From Acidovorax sp. A1169 (lineage in GTDB: Bacteria; Pseudomonadota; Gammaproteobacteria; Burkholderiales; Burkholderiaceae_C), in the NCBI RefSeq assembly GCF_030704685.1, contig NZ_JAUZDX010000024.1, forward strand, positions 24,025-88,024: DNA of 64,000 nucleotides, in the 5' to 3' direction. Positions 27,847 to 34,895 of this stretch are shown piece by piece. The position numbers and the translations under genes were made by a program. Positions within the stretch are counted from its first letter, which is position 1, and the number at the start of each line of letters is the position of its first letter. Under the pieces are notes generated by a model. That model saw nothing but the letters and a program-made list of their open reading frames with translations, did not search any database and had not been told where the DNA came from.

Positions 27847-29555
27847 CAGTTGTTGGTTTCGGTTTCGATGCGCCGGAACACGAGCAGAAAATCGGTCTTG
27901 TCCGTGGGGCGTGCCAGGGTGGCTACGCGCTCCCATTGCAGCCCGTCCACCGCGGATGCGGGTGCGGGCCAGGAAGCGATGTCCGAGACCAGCCACGCGC
28001 AACCGGTCACCGCGAGGCTGGCCGGGTGCAGCGTGAAGCCGGCGTGGTACTGCAGGGCGGCCACCTGGGCGCGGCTCAGGCCCACAGTCTGCACGCAGCC
28101 CGGGTTCTCGCCCACGACGGCGTTGATGGCTCGCATCTGCGGCACGTAGCTGCGCGCGAAGTCCAGCAGCGGTAGCCACAGGCTCATGAGCAGCAGCCAG
28201 CTCAGCGCGGCGCCGCTGGCGGGCAGTACCAGGCTCTTCCAGATCGGGGCGCGGTTGCGCGAGGCGCGCCACCACACCAGCGCGCACCAGCCCACCGAGG
28301 CCGCCAGCGCCACCACCAGGGCCAGCAGCGAAAACTCGGGCACGAAACCGGGCGCCAGCTTGGCCACGTTGGCCGCCGGCTTGGCGGGCACGCCGGTCTG
28401 CATGGCGATCCAGATCACCCAGATGGCCAGCGCCGAGACGCTGAAGAAGATCAGCGTGAACCAGTCGATCAGCGCGCCCATGCTGCGGCTGAGGGTGGGC
28501 AGGGCAAACGCCGCCAGCGCTGCCAGCGCGGGCAGGCCCAGCAGCAGCGCGCGGTCGGCCGGCTGGGTGGTGACGGTGGCGCCTATGGAGATGGCCGTGA
28601 ACCACAGCGGCAGCAGCAGGTGGCGGTGCCACTGGCGGCTGGCGATCTGCTTGCGCCAGCGCCACAGCGTCCACAGTGCCAGGGGCCAGGCGGGCCAGCC
28701 GAACCAGACCAGGAGGCGTGCCAGGCTGGCCCATTCCTTGCCGCCCCCCTCCGTGCCCACGATGCGCCAGCGCCACAGGTCGAGCTGCCAGGCCAGCGCG
28801 GCGGCGGCCACGATGACCAGCGCCGTGGCCACCGCCCAGGACTTGCACTGGCGCTCGTCCTTGTCGGGCAGGCGCAAGGCCAGCAGCACGCCGCTGGCAC
28901 CCAGCAGCACCGTGAGCGCAGGCGCCCCGGCCAGCGTGAGGCCGAAGGCGCCCACCAGCATGGCGCCCAGCGCCTTGCCGGCGTGGTAGGGAAGCGCAGC
29001 AAAGGCGAAGAACAGGAAGGAGGTGCAACTGAGCTGCACCAGGTAGCTGGTCACCTCGTGCGAGAGCTGGGCAAGGCCCAGGCAGGCGATCAGCGCCAGC
29101 AGGGCGCCATCGGCAATGGCACGCGCGTAGTCGAGCGGGGTGGCCTCGCCGCCGAAGGCAAAGGCCACGGGCTGGGCACCCGGGCTGCGCGCCAGGTAGT
29201 ACACGCCATACCAGGTAGCCATGAGCGTGAGCGCCAGCAGGGCGGCAAACGGAAGGCGCACCGCCATCTCGGGCGACAGCCAGGAAGGCGCCCACTGGAT
29301 GGCCAGCGCCCCGAGCCAGTAGGGCAGCAGGCCTTCGGTTTCGGGCGCCATGCCGCCCAGCAGCGGGTTGAGCCAGCTGGTGCGCCCTTGCGCCAGCTCC
29401 AGCATGTAGCCATAGGCAGTGATGTCGGCGCTCTTCCAGGGTGCGCGCCCCACGAAGCCGGGGACCACGTAGGCAATGCACAGCAGCATCAGGGCCCAGC
29501 GCGGCAGCGGCCGCACGGCATTCTGGGTAACGATGGCTGGGGTCGGTGGATTCAC
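27846..29555 (-). CDS. ArnT-like polytopic membrane glycosyltransferase homologue (569 aa)
   Basis: Large inner-membrane protein with about 12 hydrophobic helices, followed by a soluble periplasmic C-terminal part of ~100 residues. The order and the N-terminal PWKSADITAYGYMLELAQG followed by LNPLLGGMAPETEG recall GT39/GT83 (PMT/ArnT) enzymes, which use polyprenyl-phosphate sugars. In ArnT the first loop has a DE pair; here an isolated Asp (SADIT) takes its place, so activity is uncertain. It is coupled to the MATE gene downstream and may provide a lipid- or glycan-linked substrate for it, but this is inference only. Confidence 0.65.
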   Translation of the reverse strand: MNPPTPAIVTQNAVRPLPRWALMLLCIAYVVPGFVGRAPWKSADITAYGYMLELAQGRTSWLNPLLGGMAPETEGLLPYWLGALAIQWAPSWLSPEMAVRLPFAALLALTLMATWYGVYYLARSPGAQPVAFAFGGEATPLDYARAIADGALLALIACLGLAQLSHEVTSYLVQLSCTSFLFFAFAALPYHAGKALGAMLVGAFGLTLAGAPALTVLLGASGVLLALRLPDKDERQCKSWAVATALVIVAAAALAWQLDLWRWRIVGTEGGGKEWASLARLLVWFGWPAWPLALWTLWRWRKQIASRQWHRHLLLPLWFTAISIGATVTTQPADRALLLGLPALAALAAFALPTLSRSMGALIDWFTLIFFSVSALAIWVIWIAMQTGVPAKPAANVAKLAPGFVPEFSLLALVVALAASVGWCALVWWRASRNRAPIWKSLVLPASGAALSWLLLMSLWLPLLDFARSYVPQMRAINAVVGENPGCVQTVGLSRAQVAALQYHAGFTLHPASLAVTGCAWLVSDIASWPAPASAVDGLQWERVATLARPTDKTDFLLVFRRIETETNN

Positions 29556-29676
29556 GCGGTGGTCAGTGGCTTTGGGGAGCCGCCAAGAATAAGGGATAAG
29601 CGCCCGGGTTCCGTCAGCAGGCTTTGGTGGTCAGGGTAAATCTGGTAACCCCCGTCACAGTGCACGTCGCGCCCAA

Positions 29677-29707
29677 GAAAAAAGGCAGCACGGTTGCCCG
29701 GGCTGCC
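29677..29707 (-). terminator. Terminator of rpmE2
   Basis: On the minus strand GGCAGC (29707-29702) pairs with GCTGCC (29689-29684), followed by a run of T's (29683-29678). It lies 22 bp after the rpmE2 stop. Confidence 0.9.
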
Positions 29708-29728
29708 TCTTGGCGCATTGCGTGCAGA

Positions 29729-30013
29729 TTACTTGTCGGCAGCAGCAGGCGCAGCGCTCGTCGAAGTGGTCTTGCCGAAACGGTTGCGGAAACGTTCCAC
29801 GCGGCCACCCATGTTGTCCACGGACTTTTGCGTGCCCGTGTAGAAGGGGTGCGATTCGCTGGAGGTGTCGAGCTTGAACAGCGGCAGTTCACGGCCGTCT
29901 TCAGTCTTGCCCATTTCCTTGGTGTTCACGCACGAGCGGGTGACGAACTTGAAACCGTTGGACAGGTCCACGAACAGAACTTCGCGGTAGTTGGGGTGAA
30001 TGCCTTCTTTCAT
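29729..30013 (-). CDS. rpmE2: 50S ribosomal protein L31 type B
   Basis: 94-residue large-subunit ribosomal protein. MKEGIHPNYREVLFVDLSNG and SHPFYTGTQKSVDNMGGRVERF are the L31 signatures. The zinc-binding CxxC of type A is absent (only SCVN remains), so this is the zinc-independent type B form. The ATG at 30013 has AGGA upstream; the TTG two codons earlier is unlikely. The Ala/Ser-rich tail from ~85 is a common extension. Confidence 0.96.
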   Translation of the reverse strand: MKEGIHPNYREVLFVDLSNGFKFVTRSCVNTKEMGKTEDGRELPLFKLDTSSESHPFYTGTQKSVDNMGGRVERFRNRFGKTTSTSAAPAAADK

Positions 30014-30137
30014 GATCAATCCTTGTCAAGTGCGGGAGCCGTGCTGGACCCGGAGCAACCTTTGCGCCGTGGAGCATCCAGCGTACTTTCCGCAGAAAAA
30101 GCCCTCCATTATAACCCGAGTGCCCCAACTTCCAAAC

Positions 30138-31316
30138 TCAGGGCCGTGGGCCCGTGTAGGCAGCGCGAGGGCGTATCAGGCCGTCGCCGCTGCGCTGCTC
30201 CAGCGCGTGCGCGATCCAGCCCAGGGATCGGCCCAGGGCAAACAGCCCGTAGGCGGCACCCTGCGGCAGGGCCAGGTGGCGGCGCACGGCGACCAGCGCA
30301 AAGTCCAGCGACGGGGGTTGGCCCACCAGGGCCTGGGCTTCGCTGATCCAGGGCGCCCATGTGGGCCGCAGGGGCAGGATGCGCGCCAGCAGCAGCCGCG
30401 CGCGCACGTCGCCCTCGGGGTACAGGTGGTGGCCAAAGCCGGGCAGGGCCTCGCCGCGGGCCAGCCGCTGGTGCAGGCCTGCGGCGGGCGAAGAATCGCC
30501 CAACTCGTCCCATAGGGCCTCCACCCGGGCCGTGGCTCCGCCGTGGCGTGCGCCGGTCAGTGCCGCCAGCCCGCCCACCACGGCCGCGCGCAGGCTGGCC
30601 CCGGTGGAGGCCACGCAGCGCGCAGTGAAGCTGGAGGCATTGAGCTCGTGGTCGGCACACAGCACCAGCGCCATGCGCACCAGATCAGCGCCTTCGCCAT
30701 CGAGCTGCCAGGCTCTGGCGCATTGCAGGTGGAGGGGGTCGGCGTTGGGCGCCGTGCCCAGCAGGCAGGCGGCCAGCAGGCGCACCAGCGCACCGCAGCC
30801 TTCGGCCAGTCGCTCGGGTGTGGCCTGCCACTGGGCGGTGGGGGCGTCTTCGGAGGCCAGGGTGAACAGGGGCAGCAGCGATTCTTCGGGCCGCTGGCGG
30901 GCCATGTGGGCCTGCACGGGCGCCAGCACGGCAGGGGAGGTCGGTGCCACGGGGCCAAAGGCGACGGATTGCGCGCACTGCCAGAGCCGGGTGGCCACGG
31001 CCTCCACGCTGCTGGCCTGCGCCAGGCCTTCGATGCTGGCACCGCGCAGGTACAGCCGGCCATCCTCGATCAAGGTGATGGCCGATTCCAGCACCGGCAG
31101 CCCCCAGCTCAAGGTGGCCTTGGCCACCTCGCGCGGCTTGCGTCCGCGCTTGCGCTGGCCCGCCAGCATGTCCACGTCGGCCAGCGCATAGCGGCTTTCG
31201 CGCGGCGCGGGGCCGGGGTGGGCATGCAGCATGCCCCGGCTCACGTAGGCGTACAGCGTGGCGCGCGAGACACCCAGGCGTTCTGCGGTTTCGGCGGCGG
31301 AGAGATAACTGGACAC
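30138..31316 (-). CDS. Citrate synthase-like protein with N-terminal MerR/excisionase-type DNA-binding domain (392 aa)
   Basis: Residues 3-55 form a winged helix-turn-helix (SAAETAERLGVSRATLYAYVSRGML, then SRYALADVDML) of the MerR/excisionase type, followed by a basic KRGRKPR linker. Residues ~65-385 are a citrate-synthase fold. The catalytic set is kept: H223 (DHELNAS), H258 (ARHGGA), H296 (PGFGHHLYP), R305/R307 and D338 (LDFAL). It could therefore be an enzyme, a regulator that senses an acyl-CoA, or both. The start is uncertain: I use the GTG at 31316, with TTG at 31328 possible and no clear ribosome site for either. It is divergent from the CoA-transferase gene across an AT-rich gap. Confidence 0.78.
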   Translation of the reverse strand: MSSYLSAAETAERLGVSRATLYAYVSRGMLHAHPGPAPRESRYALADVDMLAGQRKRGRKPREVAKATLSWGLPVLESAITLIEDGRLYLRGASIEGLAQASSVEAVATRLWQCAQSVAFGPVAPTSPAVLAPVQAHMARQRPEESLLPLFTLASEDAPTAQWQATPERLAEGCGALVRLLAACLLGTAPNADPLHLQCARAWQLDGEGADLVRMALVLCADHELNASSFTARCVASTGASLRAAVVGGLAALTGARHGGATARVEALWDELGDSSPAAGLHQRLARGEALPGFGHHLYPEGDVRARLLLARILPLRPTWAPWISEAQALVGQPPSLDFALVAVRRHLALPQGAAYGLFALGRSLGWIAHALEQRSGDGLIRPRAAYTGPRP

Positions 31317-31340
31317 GGCGTATTGCAAAAAAATGATGTT

Positions 31341-31370
31341 GAAAATATATATCAATATTGACAATAAGTG
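31341..31370. promoter_or_regulatory. AT-rich divergent promoter/operator region
   Basis: A markedly AT-rich patch in a GC-rich setting contains the palindrome TCAATATTGA (31352-31361). TTGAAA (31339-31344) with CAATAA 17 bp later could serve the CoA-transferase gene. TTGTCA on the minus strand (31366-31361) could serve the citrate-synthase-like gene. The dyad is a candidate binding site for the fused DNA-binding domain. Confidence 0.5.
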
Positions 31371-31413
31371 GTGCCAACCTATTCTGGGAAGCTCTTTCAA
31401 GGAGGTTTTCCTT

Positions 31414-32802
31414 ATGTCTGCCCACACGATTTCAGTCCCCACGGGCGCCTTGGCGCTGGCTTGCGAGGCATGGGCAGCGCTGGATGGCCCGGCAGCGTCA
31501 CTGAACCACCTGTCCATCGCAGGCCGGGGCGATCTGCCCTCGGTGTTTCCGGTCACGGACCTGGCCACCGCCTCGGTGGGTGTGGCGGGGCTTGCCGTGG
31601 CCGAGTTCATCGCACAGGCTGCCAGCGATGGGCCCGCCGTACAGGTGGACCGGCGCCTGGCCTCCTTCTGGTTCGGGATGTCGCTGCGCCCGCAGGGCTG
31701 GTCCCTGCCGCCGGTATGGGATGCCGTGGCCGGGGACTACCGCGCGGCCGATGGCTGGGTGCGGCTGCACACGAATGCGCCGCACCACCGCGATGCGGCC
31801 TTGGCCGTGCTGGGTGTGGAGGCCGACAGGGAGGTCGTTGCGCGCGCCGTGGCCGACTGGGATGCCGACGCACTGGAGGCCGCAGTGGTGGAGCGGGGCG
31901 GTTGCGCAGCCGCCATACGCAGCGTGGCGGACTGGAATGCCCACCCACAAGGCCTGGCGGTGCAGGCCGAACCCCTGGTGCATTGGAGTATTGGAAACCC
32001 GGTGGCCAAGCCCGACTGGCGCATCGATCCCGCGCGGCCCCTGCGCGGTGTGCGGGTGCTCGATCTCACGCGCATCCTTGCTGGCCCCACGGCCACGCGT
32101 TTCATGGCGGGCTTCGGCGCGGATGTGCTGCGCATCGACCCGCCCGGTTGGGATGAGCCCGTCACCGTGCCCGAGGTGGTGCTGGGCAAGCGCTGTGCGC
32201 GGCTGGACCTGCGGGTCGCCTCTGACTTGTTGGTATTCGAAGGCTTGTTGCGCCAGGCCGATGTGCTGGTGCATGGCCTGCGGCCCGGCGCGCTGGAGCG
32301 GCTGGGGCTGGGCGAGCAAAGGCGGCGCGAACTCAATCCGGGCCTGGTGGACGTGTCGCTCACCGCCTACGGGTGGAGCGGCCCCTGGCAGGGCCGGCGC
32401 GGCTTCGACAGCCTGGTGCAGATGAGCACGGGCATCGCCGAGGCGGGCATGCGTCTCTCGGGCCAGGACCGGCCCGTGCCGCTACCAGTGCAGGGCATCG
32501 ACCACGCCACGGGCTACCTGATGACGGCGGCTGCCGTGCGCGGGCTGGTGCGCCGCAGGGCCACCGGCGCGGGCTGCACGGCGCGGCTGTCCCTGGCGCG
32601 CACAGCGCACTGGTTGGTGCCCGCCGAGAGAGGCCCCGTGGAGCCTCTGGCGCCCGAGCAGCAAGATGATTGGAATGACGCGCTGGAGCCCACGTCCTGG
32701 GGCCCGGCCCGGCGGGTGCTGCCGCCGCTGCAGGTGCAGGGCGCAGCCATGCACTGGGACCGCCCTGCGCTGGCCCTGGGCTCTGCGCAGGCGCGCTGGT
32801 GA
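31414..32802 (+). CDS. Family III (CaiB/BaiF) CoA-transferase with rearranged domain order (462 aa)
   Basis: Transfers CoA between organic acids. AAGGAGG at 31399-31405 fixes the ATG at 31414. The usual N-terminal signature of the family (PLRGVRVLDLTRILAGPTATRFMAGFGADVLRI) appears only at about residue 212. The catalytic aspartate is in RRGFDSLVQMSTG. Residues ~35-205 (DGWVRLHTNAPHHRDAALAVLG...WNAHPQGLA) resemble the distal domain of ordinary family members. The halves are therefore permuted, or a second half-copy is fused in front. It is divergent from the citrate-synthase/DNA-binding fusion, which probably regulates it. The substrate acids are unknown. Confidence 0.82.
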   Translation: MSAHTISVPTGALALACEAWAALDGPAASLNHLSIAGRGDLPSVFPVTDLATASVGVAGLAVAEFIAQAASDGPAVQVDRRLASFWFGMSLRPQGWSLPPVWDAVAGDYRAADGWVRLHTNAPHHRDAALAVLGVEADREVVARAVADWDADALEAAVVERGGCAAAIRSVADWNAHPQGLAVQAEPLVHWSIGNPVAKPDWRIDPARPLRGVRVLDLTRILAGPTATRFMAGFGADVLRIDPPGWDEPVTVPEVVLGKRCARLDLRVASDLLVFEGLLRQADVLVHGLRPGALERLGLGEQRRRELNPGLVDVSLTAYGWSGPWQGRRGFDSLVQMSTGIAEAGMRLSGQDRPVPLPVQGIDHATGYLMTAAAVRGLVRRRATGAGCTARLSLARTAHWLVPAERGPVEPLAPEQQDDWNDALEPTSWGPARRVLPPLQVQGAAMHWDRPALALGSAQARW

Positions 32803-32815
32803 ACCGCCCCAAGCG

Positions 32816-32853
32816 ACAACGCCCCGCAGGCTTCGCGACCTGCAGGGCGTTGT
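32816..32853. terminator. Strong hairpin after the CoA-transferase gene
   Basis: ACAACGCCC (32816-32824) pairs with GGGCGTTGT (32845-32853), and an inner CAGG/CCTG stem continues it. It lacks a long T-run but lies 13 bp after the stop and probably ends transcription or protects the message. Confidence 0.65.
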
Positions 32854-32885
32854 ATCCGTGGTGCCAAAAAGCAGGCTTGTACGGG

Positions 32886-32976
32886 TTGGAATTCGGCCGG
32901 ATAACTAGGCGGGGAGCCGCAGACAGTGCTTTCGCACGGCAAGGCTCCCCAACGACGTTAGCCGGTTGAATTCCAA
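32886..32976. repeat. 91-nt long imperfect stem-loop between the CoA-transferase gene and rho
   Basis: TTGGAATTCGGCCGG (32886-32900) pairs over all 15 bases (two G-U) with CCGGTTGAATTCCAA (32962-32976). The stem continues with TAAC/GTTA (32902-32905/32957-32960), GGGGAGCC/GGCTCCCC (32911-32918/32943-32950) and GTGC/GCAC closing a TTTC loop. It starts five bases after the rho stop on the minus strand. It may be a bidirectional terminator or a mobile palindromic element. Confidence 0.85.
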
Positions 32977-32980
32977 GCCG

Positions 32981-34243
32981 TCAACCGCCCCGGCGCATCA
33001 TGTCGAAGAAGTCGACGTTGGTTTTCGTGGCCTTCATGTTCTTGATCATGAGTTCCATGGACTCGATCTCATCCATGTTGTACATGAACTGGCGCAGGAT
33101 GCGGGTCTTCTGCAGGATCTCGGGCGCCAGCAGCAGCTCTTCGCGGCGCGTGCCGCTCTTGTTGAGCTCGATGGCGGGGAACACGCGCTTTTCGTACAGG
33201 CGGCGGTTCAGGTGGATTTCGCAGTTGCCCGTGCCCTTGAATTCTTCAAAGATCACTTCGTCCATGCGGCTGCCGGTGTCGACCAGCGCGGTGGCAATGA
33301 TGGTCAGCGAGCCACCTTCCTCGACCTTGCGGGCGGCGCCGAAGAAGCGCTTGGGGCGCTGCAGCGCGGCCGCGTCTACACCACCCGACAGCACCTTGCC
33401 GCTGGAGGGTACGACGTTGTTGTAGGCGCGTGCCAGGCGGGTGATGGAGTCGAGCAGGATCACCACGTCCTTCTTGAGCTCGACCAGGCGCTTGGCGCGC
33501 TCGATCACCATCTCGGCCACGTGCACGTGGCGCGCGGCGGGCTCGTCGAAGGTGGAGGCGATGATCTCGCCCTTGACCGTGCGCTGCATTTCGGTCACTT
33601 CTTCAGGGCGCTCGTCCACCAGCAGCACCATCAGGTGCACGTCGGGGTTGTTGGCCGTGATGGCGTGGGCGATGTGCTGCATCATCACCGTCTTGCCGCT
33701 CTTGGGCGGGGCCACGATCAGTGCGCGCTGGCCACGGCCGATGGGCGCGATGATGTCGATGATGCGGCCGGTGATGTTCTCTTCGCTCTTGACGTCGCGT
33801 TCCAGGCGCATCTGCTCCTTGGGGAACAGGGGCGTCAGGTTCTCGAACATCACCTTGTGCTTGTTCTGCTCCGGCGGGCCATCGTTGACCTTGTCGAGCT
33901 TGGTCAGGGCAAAGTAGCGCTCGCCGTCTTTCGGGGTGCGCACTTCGCCTTCGATCATGTCGCCCGTGTGCAGGTTGAAGCGGCGCACCTGGCTGGGGGA
34001 GATGTAGATGTCGTCCGTGCTGGCGGTGAAGCTCGTGTCCGGGCTGCGCAGAAAGCCGAAACCGTCGGGCAGGATTTCCAGCACCCCATCCGCAAACACC
34101 TGCTCTCCGGCCTTGGCGCGCTTCTTGATGATGGCAAACATCAGCTCCTGCTTGCGCATCCGGCCCGTGTTTTCGATTTCGAGTTCTTCGGCCTGCTTCA
34201 GGACTTCAGACACGTGCAGTGCCTTGAGTTCGTTTAAGTGCAT
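32981..34243 (-). CDS. rho: Transcription termination factor Rho
   Basis: Hexameric RNA-dependent ATPase that ends transcription. The product is 420 aa, standard length. The N-domain begins MHLNELKALHVSEVLKQAEE. The RNA-binding cold-shock-like domain (~50-120) includes GFGFLRSP and DDIYISPSQVRRF. The P-loop is APPKSGKTV (K184), Walker B is VVILLDSITRLAR, and the secondary RNA site includes GGVDAAALQRPKRFFGAAR. AAGGAGT precedes the ATG at 34243. It lies downstream of trxA on the same strand, the arrangement known from many proteobacteria, with a 261-bp leader between them. Confidence 0.98.
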   Translation of the reverse strand: MHLNELKALHVSEVLKQAEELEIENTGRMRKQELMFAIIKKRAKAGEQVFADGVLEILPDGFGFLRSPDTSFTASTDDIYISPSQVRRFNLHTGDMIEGEVRTPKDGERYFALTKLDKVNDGPPEQNKHKVMFENLTPLFPKEQMRLERDVKSEENITGRIIDIIAPIGRGQRALIVAPPKSGKTVMMQHIAHAITANNPDVHLMVLLVDERPEEVTEMQRTVKGEIIASTFDEPAARHVHVAEMVIERAKRLVELKKDVVILLDSITRLARAYNNVVPSSGKVLSGGVDAAALQRPKRFFGAARKVEEGGSLTIIATALVDTGSRMDEVIFEEFKGTGNCEIHLNRRLYEKRVFPAIELNKSGTRREELLLAPEILQKTRILRQFMYNMDEIESMELMIKNMKATKTNVDFFDMMRRGG

Positions 34244-34504
34244 GGAATGACTCCTTGGCGGAGTAGGTAGGTGTCTCGGGGGAGGTGGGCTGTTCGCCGG
34301 TGGTCTGCTGATGGCAGTCACGGCGTGCCTGGGGATCTCTCGAACCGGTTGCCAATGCGTGCAAGCCGGTGATCTGCTGGAATTATGACAGGAAAAAATC
34401 CGGGAAGGCCAGGCCTCTGCCCTCGGGCATGTGAAGAGATGCAAGCGGCGGTGAAATGCGGGACGGTGGCACCCCGGCCCGGAGTGCCACCACCAGCAGT
34501 GGCG
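34244..34504 (-). other. rho leader / trxA-rho intergenic region
   Basis: 261 bp without a gene. A hairpin GGTGGCAC (34465-34472)/GTGCCACC (34484-34491) lies just after the trxA stop and lacks a T-run. The rest is pyrimidine-rich on the rho-sense strand, as expected for a leader under autogenous Rho control. No leader peptide is convincing. Confidence 0.5.
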
Positions 34505-34837
34505 TTATGCCAATTGCTGGTCGACGAAAGCCGTCAACTGCTCCTTGCGCATGGAGCCGATCTTGGTGGCCGACAGCTGGCCGTCCTTGAAGAACATCAG
34601 CGTGGGGATGCCGCGGATGCCGAACTTGGCAGGCGTCTCGCGGTTCTCATCGATGTTCAGCTTGGCGATCAGCAGCTTGCCTTCATAGGCCTTGGCCAGG
34701 TCGTCGAGGTGGGGGGCGATGTCCTTGCAGGGGCCGCACCATTCGGCCCAGTAGTCGACCAGCACGGGGGTGGTGGACTGCAGTACGTCGGCTTCAAAGC
34801 TGGCGTCGGTGAGGTGCTTGATGAGTTCGCTGGCCAT
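34505..34837 (-). CDS. trxA: Thioredoxin
   Basis: Cytoplasmic disulfide reductase of 110 aa. The active site is WAEWCGPCKDIAP (Cys34, Cys37), followed by the cis-proline motif RGIPTLMFFKDG. The ATG at 34837 is served by AAGGAA; the 40-codon upstream extension is not conserved. It is upstream of rho on the same strand and divergent from the addB-like gene. Confidence 0.97.
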   Translation of the reverse strand: MASELIKHLTDASFEADVLQSTTPVLVDYWAEWCGPCKDIAPHLDDLAKAYEGKLLIAKLNIDENRETPAKFGIRGIPTLMFFKDGQLSATKIGSMRKEQLTAFVDQQLA

Positions 34838-34895
34838 GGCGTATTCCTTGTAGCTGGGCGGGTTGGGACCGGGGTACGTATAAAGTTGGGTCATT

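Noticed and set aside
26482..29481. 999-codon minus-strand frame joining the MATE gene with upstream DNA
   Set aside because: Only the part from 27846 down matches a protein family; the rest is the wrong frame of the ArnT-like gene.
32863..32884. CCAAAAAGCAGGCT, similar to a cloning attB1 site
   Set aside because: Short partial match in natural intergenic DNA; coincidence, no vector sequence around it.
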